Positions 1 through 6,199 of a stretch of 12,256 nucleotides of DNA are shown here, piece after piece. Under the pieces are notes generated by a model that worked only from the letters and a program-made list of their open reading frames with translations, was not told where the DNA came from and ran no database searches. Numbering within the stretch: position 1 is the stretch's first letter; every line of letters starts with the position of its first letter. This DNA comes from Flavobacteriia bacterium. GTDB taxonomy: Bacteria; Bacteroidota; Bacteroidia; Flavobacteriales_D; Crocinitomicaceae. The stretch lies in NCBI GenBank assembly GCA_009925805.1, contig RFQF01000050.1, forward strand, positions 1 to 12,256, read 5' to 3'. The translations under genes and the position numbers were made by a program.

Positions 1-1
1 G

Positions 2-1174
2 AATTTTGGGGAGCTTAATTCTGATGGAGGGAACAATTACTTTAAGTCGTTCCTCCTGGATAATGAAGATTTGACACCATTGCTCAAATCAATTCGCGAC
101 GAAGTTAAAGCACGAAATTTAGCAACGGACGAGGTGGTATTCTTAAATGGTGCTTCACCGGCTGAATTTGCGAAAAATTCAACCTTATTTTTGAAATTAT
201 TAACGCCAAATTATCAGCAACATTTCAATAAAATGGGAATCCATTGTTATTTAGGTGAAAGCTATCTTATGAACAATGACGCGCATTTCTGCTTCCCATG
301 GAAAATTAACGGAAGAGAGGCATCGCAGAATATAATTATTAGCGGAAATGAACGAGAATATACGATGCAGGCCGTTTTCTCAACAATTTCGAGCGTAACG
401 TATTCCATCCCTGAGGCAAATTTTAGAATTAACTTTGTCAATCCGTTTGATGAAGAATTCTCTCAAGAACTTGGTTTTGACAAACTAGCCGAGCAACTCA
501 CCAACTACGATTTTCACCTTTATGCTGAAAATGAACTTGAAGTGCTTATTGCACAACTGGAGCAATTGTTAGATCAACGACGCGCTTCTTCTGACAAAAC
601 ACCCGTTATCACTTACTTAGTGGGGTTAGAAAAGTTCATGAAAATAAAAAAGCTCAATACCTATGATTCGGAAACTGAAATTACCCAAAGATTAAAAGTT
701 CTATTAAGTACGGGGTCTCAATTTGGAATCTATTTTGTTATGGAAATTAATAAGGCTTCAAACTTGGAAAAAATTTCACGTGATATCCTAGGTTTTTCAG
801 ACCATCGCATCGGATTTTATATGAATATGGAAGAGTCCAATCTTTTTATTAACAGCAAAGCGGCGAATCAATTGGTGAATTTAGACTCTCCAACAATTCG
901 TTTCAAAGGGGTGTATTATGCACACTCTCAAGGAATAGCAAACAAGTTCAAGTCATATATAAATCTTGCCAGTGAAAATCAATTTTGCCGTGGACTCCGT
1001 GAAAAGGTGGCTTCTCATGTTGTTTTAACGTCCCATGTTGCTGAGTCAAATACCACTGAATCGAGTCCCCAACATATTGATACTTCAACCGTTAGCCACT
1101 TCAGTTCCTCCGATTTGGAAAAAGCACAAGAAATAAGTATTGATACATTAAACTTTCTGAACGATGCAGATTAG
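2..1174 (+). CDS. FtsK/SpoIIIE-family (EssC-like) ATPase, C-terminal part, 5' truncated by window
   Basis: The frame is open to the left edge, so this is the last ~390 codons of a larger protein; the TTG at 71 is only an internal codon. The first ~25 residues (ending FKSFLLDNEDLTPLLKSIR) match the linker that closes one FtsK-type motor domain in EssC/FtsK proteins. A further FtsK-like domain follows. Counting from the TTG at 71, its P-loop position (SGNEREYT, residues 91-98) lacks the GK[ST] lysine, and its Walker B strand (VITYLVGLEKF, 179-189) lacks the aspartate. The strand order, the 'RLKVLLSTGSQFGIYFVM' strand-helix (207-224) and the closing 'IRFKGVYYA' are still recognisable. A polar, Ser/Thr-rich tail of ~55 residues ends the protein. 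Degenerate last ATPase domains are known from type VII secretion motors, where they bind WXG100 partners. The immediately following WXG100-like genes suggest that role here. The catalytic domain(s) must lie upstream, outside the window. Confidence 0.72.
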   Translation, partial: NFGELNSDGGNNYFKSFLLDNEDLTPLLKSIRDEVKARNLATDEVVFLNGASPAEFAKNSTLFLKLLTPNYQQHFNKMGIHCYLGESYLMNNDAHFCFPWKINGREASQNIIISGNEREYTMQAVFSTISSVTYSIPEANFRINFVNPFDEEFSQELGFDKLAEQLTNYDFHLYAENELEVLIAQLEQLLDQRRASSDKTPVITYLVGLEKFMKIKKLNTYDSETEITQRLKVLLSTGSQFGIYFVMEINKASNLEKISRDILGFSDHRIGFYMNMEESNLFINSKAANQLVNLDSPTIRFKGVYYAHSQGIANKFKSYINLASENQFCRGLREKVASHVVLTSHVAESNTTESSPQHIDTSTVSHFSSSDLEKAQEISIDTLNFLNDAD

Positions 1175-1451
1175 AACAAGCGCTGCCGCGCTCAAGAAAA
1201 TGGGCCAAACCACCGAGGAAGTAATACTTCAACTTGAAAAAAACAACAAGGAGGTTGAAACAGAAATTGCAAGTCTTGGGAATCAGTGGAAAGATGCTAA
1301 TTTCACTTCAGTAAAACAGGTAATTCAAGAAAAACAATCAAATCTCAATGACCTATTAAAAGACTTAAAAAAGTTCAGGGAATGGTTGGAAAGACAACAT
1401 AAAATTGTCAAAGAATATGAAGATAATCACGATGAAATCAAAAGAATATGA
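1164..1451 (+). CDS. WXG100-like small helical protein, type A (A1)
   Basis: 95 residues, almost wholly helical and charged, with a single central turn motif: W42-K-D-x-N-F-x-S-V-K. Size, the central Trp and the helix-turn-helix layout are those of WXG100/ESAT-6-like proteins, with W-K-D in place of W-X-G. The second helix (QEKQSNLNDLLKDLKKF) shows heptad-like hydrophobic spacing. It is a clear paralogue of the 1744-2013 product: 11 of 21 residues are identical from the residue before Trp onwards. The ATG overlaps the end of the ATPase gene by 11 bases, so the two are probably translationally coupled. There is no Shine-Dalgarno sequence and no signal peptide. The likely role is a substrate, chaperone or partner of the FtsK-like motor; this is inferred from fold and position, not shown. 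Confidence 0.7.
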   Translation: MQIRTSAAALKKMGQTTEEVILQLEKNNKEVETEIASLGNQWKDANFTSVKQVIQEKQSNLNDLLKDLKKFREWLERQHKIVKEYEDNHDEIKRI

Positions 1452-1741
1452 GCTCAAGCACGCATGTTAAATTAGACGTTGTTATTTCATTTAATGAAAA
1501 AGTGAAAACGTTTAGCACTAACATAGACCAATGTTTTGAAACCATCAACCGGTCTATGGAACAGTTAAGAAGAGATGGATGGGACGATGAAATGTATATT
1601 AAATTCAAAGAAGGCTTCACGAAGCATTCCAACGAATTGAAACCGTTAAGCGATGCATTGAAAAAATATAATCATTACGTTGATAACACTTTGGCCCCAA
1701 GAATTAAAAAAATATTGGACGGAGGAAATCAAATGCCATAA
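1448..1741 (+). CDS. WXG100-like small helical protein, type B (B1)
   Basis: 97 residues, predicted as two long helices around a central turn at W45-D-D-E, followed by M-Y-I-K-F. The spacing W-x-D-E-x3-[KR]-F recurs in the 2742-2993 product, which makes these two a second paralogous type, distinct from the W-K-D-x-N-[FY] type of its neighbours. The start shares an ATGA with the stop of the preceding gene (4-base overlap), and the next gene begins 2 bases after its stop. Such tandem pairs of different WXG100-like proteins usually form heterodimers in type VII systems (for example EsxA/EsxB). By analogy this protein would pair with the 1164-1451 product, but that pairing is inference. Confidence 0.66.
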   Translation: MSSSTHVKLDVVISFNEKVKTFSTNIDQCFETINRSMEQLRRDGWDDEMYIKFKEGFTKHSNELKPLSDALKKYNHYVDNTLAPRIKKILDGGNQMP

Positions 1742-1743
1742 TT

Positions 1744-2013
1744 ATGAAAATCCAAAATGATTACCAAGCATTGGATAAGGCCATTAACGAAATTGAACAA
1801 GCCATAGAGGCTTTAAAAAAGTCCAGTAAAACAATTATCCACGATTTAAGCAACGTGCAGGGATGGAAAGACAGTAATTATCAAAGTATTAAAACAGCCA
1901 TTGAAGAAAAAAAAACAAATTTAGATGGGATAATTACGGGTCTTGAATCGTTAAAATCAGAGCTATCCGAACGTTCCAAGTTGATTAAGAAATATTACGC
2001 AGTTACCTTTTAA
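1744..2013 (+). CDS. WXG100-like small helical protein, type A paralogue (A2)
   Basis: 89 residues. Two amphipathic helices flank W41-K-D-S-N-Y-Q-S-I-K. The motif and the following helix (IEEKKTNL) align without gaps to the 1164-1451 product, so this is a duplicate of that gene that has diverged. It ends with a Lys/Tyr-rich stretch (KLIKKYYAVTF) but has no obvious export motif of the YxxxD/E kind beyond the spacing of the tyrosines. It starts 2 bases after B1 and ends 1 base before the next ATG, deep inside the operon. A GGAGG at 1721-1725 lies too far upstream (18 bases) to act as its ribosome site. The role is as for the other members and is inferred. Confidence 0.68.
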   Translation: MKIQNDYQALDKAINEIEQAIEALKKSSKTIIHDLSNVQGWKDSNYQSIKTAIEEKKTNLDGIITGLESLKSELSERSKLIKKYYAVTF

Positions 2014-2014
2014 G

Positions 2015-2752
2015 ATGAGCAAATTCGTTGTTAAAGATCCTGAAGTGTTTTCTATATTGGCGACTGAACTATCAAAAATAAATCAGGAGGCCTCGACTAT
2101 CGTATTCGATTTTAACAAGATCGTAGAAAAATTCAAAGAAGATTTGTTTAAAGATTTAAAAGAAACCGAAAATCAATATTCCGAAAAAAGATCTGAAAAA
2201 AACCAACAAAACGGTTCTTCAGGTAAAGAGCCTCAACGAGCGGGTGAAGAAAACATACTTTGGCAAAAGGTTGAATCACTAAAAGGGGCTATTTCAAAGG
2301 TGGGGCATATACAAATAGGCTTAACACAAAATGCTCAAAAAACTAAAACTCTTCAATCTACTTCTGCTTCAGCGATTCGGGCACTAAAAGAATTCGAGCA
2401 ATTAGCCAGACATTATTTACAAGATAATTTGTCAGCGGCAAGAAATAACACGGAAAACAATGCCCGAGCAACGACATCCAACAATCAACATAACATCTTA
2501 AAACAAATTGGGGATACGGTACATTTTGACCTTGATAAATCATTTAATCTTGATCAATTTTCATTGAGCGCAATTATAGATAATTCCGAAAAAATGAATC
2601 GAAATAATCCTTCAGGTCAAAAAGCCACAAAAATTTCAATCGGAAATGTATCACAAAACGATTTCTCTTTACTTAAAAAAAATGGATTTACTGTTCAGGA
2701 AATTCGACCGAACAGTTTTTCTGCCTATAAAGAAATAAATCATGGAAAATAA
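2015..2752 (+). CDS. 245-residue helical protein of unknown function within the WXG100-like operon (X)
   Basis: I do not recognise a family. Residues 1-60 are predicted helical and charged. Residues 60-80 form a polar, Gln/Gly-rich linker. A second helical block covers 81-145 (ILWQKVESLKGAISK, then SASAIRALKEFEQLARHYL). A low-complexity Asn-rich linker covers 143-160 (NNTENNARATTSNN). A small C-terminal region, about 164-245, has beta-alpha-beta-like alternation (KISIGNVSQNDFSLLKKNG, then TVQEI). There is no signal peptide or membrane segment. The layout (long N-terminal helical region, flexible linker, compact C-terminus) is that of larger type VII cargo such as LXG- or PE-like proteins, but no catalytic motif is visible. 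It lies between type A and type B WXG100-like genes, with a 1-base gap before and an 11-base overlap after, so it may be carried or chaperoned by them. Confidence 0.6.
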   Translation: MSKFVVKDPEVFSILATELSKINQEASTIVFDFNKIVEKFKEDLFKDLKETENQYSEKRSEKNQQNGSSGKEPQRAGEENILWQKVESLKGAISKVGHIQIGLTQNAQKTKTLQSTSASAIRALKEFEQLARHYLQDNLSAARNNTENNARATTSNNQHNILKQIGDTVHFDLDKSFNLDQFSLSAIIDNSEKMNRNNPSGQKATKISIGNVSQNDFSLLKKNGFTVQEIRPNSFSAYKEINHGK

Positions 2753-2993
2753 CCGCGATTATTACATCAAGGAGCTTCAAAGAATTACGAACCAATTTGG
2801 TAACTTACATACCAAACTGAAAAACGTTGCAGAATGTCAAAATTCAGCATGGAAAGACGAAGTAAAAAATCGATTTTACAACAAACACATATACCCTACC
2901 GTTAGTGAGCTATCAAATATTCATGCAAATCAAGTTAGCGCTTTACAAGAAATTACCTTAATAATCACTGATTTGGGTAAAAGTCGCAAATGA
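2742..2993 (+). CDS. WXG100-like small helical protein, type B paralogue (B2)
   Basis: 83 residues, all helical apart from the central turn at W37-K-D-E-V-K-N-R-F. This matches the W-x-D-E-x3-[KR]-F spacing of the 1448-1741 product. It has no signal peptide and no membrane segment. The ATG overlaps the end of the 245-residue gene by 11 bases, the same overlap as between the ATPase and A1. It is the last gene of the tight cluster. Its 3' end contains a candidate promoter for the membrane protein that follows. It is probably the dimer partner of A2 or a chaperone of the 245-residue protein (inference). Confidence 0.62.
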   Translation: MENNRDYYIKELQRITNQFGNLHTKLKNVAECQNSAWKDEVKNRFYNKHIYPTVSELSNIHANQVSALQEITLIITDLGKSRK

Positions 2994-3003
2994 GTTAACT
3001 TTG
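2972..3003 (+). promoter_or_regulatory. Bacteroidota-type promoter for the membrane protein gene
   Basis: TTTG at 2972-2975, 20 bases, then TAACTTTG at 2996-3003. This is an exact match to the Bacteroidota -33/-7 consensus TTTG-N19-21-TAnnTTTG. It lies across the stop codon of B2 and 37 bases before the ATG at 3041. It would start transcription near 3009-3011 and so uncouple the membrane protein from the WXG100-like operon. Confidence 0.55.
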
Positions 3004-3040
3004 AGACGTAGTATATTGTCGGAATTTAAACCAGATAAAT

Positions 3041-4402
3041 ATGTTTATAAATTCAATAATTGGTATTCAACCCTACCTAAATCGACCTCAACCCGATGGT
3101 GAAGATATTTCGATTACCCTAAAAAGTTCTTATTTTTTGGTGTTTATCGATCTTTTGGCTAAACTATTCATTCTATTGTTGGGAATTGTTTTATTTAAGG
3201 TTTCCTTCAGGGAACCCGCAGTTGGAAAATATACGTATACCCTCTTTATTTGGTTTTTGAACTTCCTAGTCCTCTCGGTTACCGTGTACTACGCATTGCG
3301 TCGCTTGAAAGGGATTCAAGTTTATTTAAAATATCGGATTCTCGCCTTCCCATCGTATTTACAAAAGCAACCATCCAAACGTCCCGAACAACATAAATTA
3401 TTTGTTTATTCGAGCTCGAATGAAAATAAACTAGCGATTGCCTTCCTATACGCATTGATCAATACCCTCATTACCTCTCCGTTGTTGTTTTTGTATCCTG
3501 TAAACATTAATTTCCCGCTTATCCTCAGCCTTGTTACATTTCTTGTTTCTTTTTTCATGGCCTGGCGTTATAGTTGCATTTTTATCGAACGCAAAATATT
3601 AAAGGCTTCGTTTCTGAAAAAAGAATTGAACCAAGAACAATTAGAAGCACTCGAGGAAGGATATTTGAACAAGGAAGTTTTTGTGCAAGACACCTCCTTG
3701 GAATTTTGGAATGATAAATTCATTATTCGACTCGAAAAGGATTTTAACATTTACAAAGAGAAGCTTGACACCTTTCTTTTAGAAAGTGTTTTTTTAGGTG
3801 CACTTACCTTTACCACCTATATTCAATTAATCAGCAACAATGATAATTGGACTGAATTTACAACCACTTTATCTAGTTTTCTTTCCAATGACTCTATTAA
3901 AATATGGCAAGATCATTCGCTTAGGCAAAATATAGGCTTCAGTTTATTGCTAGCCGGTTCAGTAATCAGTTCGCTTTTTTACATGGTTATTTTATTAAAA
4001 CGCTTCCCAATTATCAAAAGTATTGAAACCGTCCGTTGGCTTTTAAACTTGGCCAAATATTACAACACCAAAGAGGAATCCGAACAAAACAATTACCCAA
4101 AAGAAGATTATTCGAAACAAATTCAATTTGAAATTGCAAGATGCGAAGAACAAAAAATCATCCTTGATTCAAATTTTCGTATTATTTCCATGTTGCGTAT
4201 GGCGGGGCTTTTGTCCTTTTTCTTTGTACTGCTCGTTGCCACGCTAATGATTGATATTTACTTTTTTGCTTTCAGTGCTTGTTTGTTGTTGTACGTGATT
4301 GTTGCGGCAAAACTCATGGAAGAAAACAAGCTAATGAAGTTTATTATGGATAATCGATCCAAAAACAAAACGAAAAAAAACGCGCGGAAATTCACCTCAT
4401 AA
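3041..4402 (+). CDS. Polytopic membrane protein of unknown function (about 8 TM)
   Basis: 453 residues. Hydrophobic segments lie at about 31-53, 65-85, 130-152, 158-178, 246-264, 297-319, 384-403 and 405-424. They come in pairs separated by hydrophilic loops, the largest at 179-245 and 320-383, both rich in Lys/Glu. The C-terminus is strongly basic (NRSKNKTKKNARK), consistent with a cytoplasmic tail. The frame has no other start codon between the in-frame stop at 3002-3004 and 3041, which fixes the start. I do not recognise a family. It lies 47 bases after the WXG100-like cluster in the same orientation, so it could be the membrane channel or anchor of that system, as EccD or EsaA/EssA-EssB are elsewhere. 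No sequence similarity to those is evident, and it seems to have its own promoter. Confidence 0.7.
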   Translation: MFINSIIGIQPYLNRPQPDGEDISITLKSSYFLVFIDLLAKLFILLLGIVLFKVSFREPAVGKYTYTLFIWFLNFLVLSVTVYYALRRLKGIQVYLKYRILAFPSYLQKQPSKRPEQHKLFVYSSSNENKLAIAFLYALINTLITSPLLFLYPVNINFPLILSLVTFLVSFFMAWRYSCIFIERKILKASFLKKELNQEQLEALEEGYLNKEVFVQDTSLEFWNDKFIIRLEKDFNIYKEKLDTFLLESVFLGALTFTTYIQLISNNDNWTEFTTTLSSFLSNDSIKIWQDHSLRQNIGFSLLLAGSVISSLFYMVILLKRFPIIKSIETVRWLLNLAKYYNTKEESEQNNYPKEDYSKQIQFEIARCEEQKIILDSNFRIISMLRMAGLLSFFFVLLVATLMIDIYFFAFSACLLLYVIVAAKLMEENKLMKFIMDNRSKNKTKKNARKFTS

Positions 4403-4413
4403 ATTGAATCCAT

Positions 4414-4962
4414 TTAGTCAATCTCCCATCGCATACGTTCTCCTTTAATATAATCGAGCACTTGCTCCTTCGTTTTACCGTTCATGTCTCCTCGCAACAT
4501 GTTTCGTTTTTCGGTCCCCATCTTCTTGATATACAAGCCTTCCGCAAAGCGGCGAATGTCCTCTTCCGTTTCCAAAATTAAGCCAGGAACCATGTCGCCC
4601 TCTTGTGTGGGCTTCATGTTCATCGTGAAAAAAGCCGTGTTCGTATGGCTGATTGCACCGGTTTTTATATCCGTTGCTTCGCAACGAATGCCCACGATCA
4701 TGGCGGTTTTTCCCACATAATTCACCCTGGATTTCATGGTTAGCAAGTTGCCGATTTCCACGGGTTTATGGAACTCCACGGCATCCACACCGATGGTGAC
4801 CACATACCCTTCGCAATGTTTTACAGCGGTAGCATAGGCCACTTTATCCATAATAGAGAGAATGAACCCTCCATGCACTTTATCGCCAAAATTGGCGTAA
4901 CCGGGAGTCATAAGCTCGGTGAAAACGGTTTCGGAGTCTTTGATAGATTTATAGCTTGACAT
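4414..4962 (-). CDS. Acyl-CoA thioesterase, single hotdog domain (BACH/YciA type)
   Basis: 182 residues from the chosen ATG at 4962. It hydrolyses acyl-CoA to free acid and CoA in the cytoplasm. The hotdog core shows the family pattern: N24-F-G ahead of H30-G-G, D39 on the central helix (GGFILSIMDKVAYATA), then a beta-strand block 'VDAVEFHKPVEIGNLL', a 'NYVGKTAMIVGI' strand pair and 'SHTNTAFFTM'. A ~60-residue C-terminal extension (EDIRRFAEGLY onwards), rich in Lys/Arg, follows the fold. An in-frame ATG at 5043 would add 27 hydrophobic residues with no counterpart in the family; 4962 fits the domain better. The gene is convergent with the membrane protein (11 bases between stops, no clear terminator) and divergent from the gene at 5079. 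No convincing promoter is seen upstream. Confidence 0.85.
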   Translation of the reverse strand: MSSYKSIKDSETVFTELMTPGYANFGDKVHGGFILSIMDKVAYATAVKHCEGYVVTIGVDAVEFHKPVEIGNLLTMKSRVNYVGKTAMIVGIRCEATDIKTGAISHTNTAFFTMNMKPTQEGDMVPGLILETEEDIRRFAEGLYIKKMGTEKRNMLRGDMNGKTKEQVLDYIKGERMRWEID

Positions 4963-5078
4963 CTTATTATTTGAGGTGAAGATAGTTGAAATAATAGTTG
5001 AGATTAATGTAACTAAATCAAAATTTAATGTTTTAAAAGGCATGACAAAACCCCTACCTCACTTTTTAATGCTGCGCT

Positions 5079-6020
5079 ATGCTTCGTTTTCTTTCAACTG
5101 CATTCAGTTTGGTCGGTGGGATAAGCCTTTGTTTTAGTCAACTCACCCAATATTGGGCAATGAATCAATTGCTTTCGTATTCCGGTACTGCATATAATAT
5201 TGTGAATACATTTCACAATAACGGCTCCTCCATTTCATTTGGCGGCAACTCAACCTCTTTTGGTATGCGTCACCTAGAATATTGCGAATTAAAAGACACC
5301 GCCAGCTTTCTATCTTCCATTTCAACCACCGTTCATGAAACCACCCATGGTTTGGATAGCCAAATCCCTTATATGTTTGCCAAACGTGGAGAAAAAATTG
5401 ATGAACTAAACCTAACAGAGGGGTTTTACATTGATGAAAATATCCAATATTACCTTGTTTACCCCAAAAATCCCCTTTTCCCGAGCATTCAAGTGGTCAA
5501 CGAAATCCCCACCAACCTTAGAACATTAAGGTTTGAAACGTATATGGTGGCTACACCCCTTCAGTCCACACAAAGCAGTGGGATTATTGGCTTGATGGAA
5601 GAATTTAATGCCTATTATCACGGCTCAAAAGTTGTTTTTGACTTTTTACCATTATTTAAAGAAAAGTACCCGACCAGAGTTGCTTATAAATGGTCAAACA
5701 CATTCATCTCCAATGCAGATGCCTACTACGAATTTGATTTTTTTATTAAAGAATACCTGCTTTTTGCCCAATCGAAGCACCCGGATCTTTATAATGAACT
5801 TAAAAACGACTACAAGTTCAAGCTTATTTATCAAACTATTCGTAGAAATTTCGGCAACATGATTTCGCAGTATGAAAAGAAGTATGACGAATTAGTTAAA
5901 ACCGACAAAAGTGGTTGGTCTACCTCAAAACACAGTGATATTTACGATACCTTAAACAAGCAAATAAATTCGGATCGCTACCTGTCTATTAAAAGTGATT
6001 TTCTTTCAGCATCCCCTTAA
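5079..6020 (+). CDS. Secreted HExxH zincin-like protein, putative metallopeptidase
   Basis: 313 residues with an N-terminal Sec signal (MLRFLSTAFSLVGGISLCFS, cut near 20-21). C18 is not in a proper lipobox because the residue before it is Leu, so a lipoprotein is less likely. Residues 84-92 read TVHETTHGL, an HExxH zinc-binding motif in a predicted helix. E175 in MEEFNAYYHG (173-182) is placed where gluzincins carry their third zinc ligand in an 'EExxAY' helix. The rest is mixed alpha/beta with many aromatic residues and no sorting domain, so the periplasm is the likely place. I cannot name the family; activity is inferred from the motif. It stands alone: divergent from the thioesterase, with 179 bases before the next gene. 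No clear promoter match was found in the 116-base divergent gap. Confidence 0.68.
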   Translation: MLRFLSTAFSLVGGISLCFSQLTQYWAMNQLLSYSGTAYNIVNTFHNNGSSISFGGNSTSFGMRHLEYCELKDTASFLSSISTTVHETTHGLDSQIPYMFAKRGEKIDELNLTEGFYIDENIQYYLVYPKNPLFPSIQVVNEIPTNLRTLRFETYMVATPLQSTQSSGIIGLMEEFNAYYHGSKVVFDFLPLFKEKYPTRVAYKWSNTFISNADAYYEFDFFIKEYLLFAQSKHPDLYNELKNDYKFKLIYQTIRRNFGNMISQYEKKYDELVKTDKSGWSTSKHSDIYDTLNKQINSDRYLSIKSDFLSASP

Positions 6021-6162
6021 TTTGCGCACAGTATTCAATCATCGTGATTAGCCCTGCCGAAAACGAGTCCTTAGCTCAATCTAAAATCCATTTCCCTTCG
6101 AGATCTTCCACCCCATCCTTCACAAAACACGAATTTCGCTTCGCTATTACATTGCCTTGCCG

Positions 6163-6170
6163 TATTTTTG
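6163..6170 (+). promoter_or_regulatory. -7 promoter element for the aminotransferase-monooxygenase operon
   Basis: TATTTTTG matches the Bacteroidota -7 consensus TAnnTTTG exactly, 29 bases before the ATG at 6200. The upstream partner is poor: only TTCG at 6140-6143, 19 bases away, in place of TTTG. The rest of the 179-base gap (6021-6199) shows nothing else. Confidence 0.4.
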
Positions 6171-6199
6171 CCCTCGAATTCAGTTAGCAACGTTTCGGC

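Noticed and set aside
71..1174. TTG at 71 as start of the first gene
   Set aside because: The frame is open to base 2 and the upstream residues (for example NYFKSFLLDNED) continue a known FtsK-domain pattern, so the gene is truncated by the window rather than starting here.
1721..1741. GGAGG with ATG-CCA-TAA just before the 1744 start, as a ribosome site or start-stop leader
   Set aside because: It lies inside the B1 reading frame and 18 bases from the 1744 ATG, and Bacteroidota rarely depend on Shine-Dalgarno sequences. Coupling by the 2-base gap explains translation well enough.
2255..2270. Trp83 in the 245-residue protein as a WXG-type turn
   Set aside because: The sequence ILWQKVESL is inside a continuous predicted helix, with no W-x-D/G turn and no matching helix pair spacing.
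4403..4425. ATTGA/TCAAT inverted repeat between the convergent stops as a bidirectional terminator
   Set aside because: Five A-T-rich pairs around a 10-base loop with no T-run; too weak.
4963..5043. Upstream ATG at 5043 (minus strand) as thioesterase start
   Set aside because: The 27 extra residues are hydrophobic, AT-rich and foreign to hotdog thioesterases; M at 4962 gives the normal length.
6039..6055. AATCA-TCG-TGATT hairpin after the HETTH gene
   Set aside because: Five-bp stem without a T-run; not a credible terminator.
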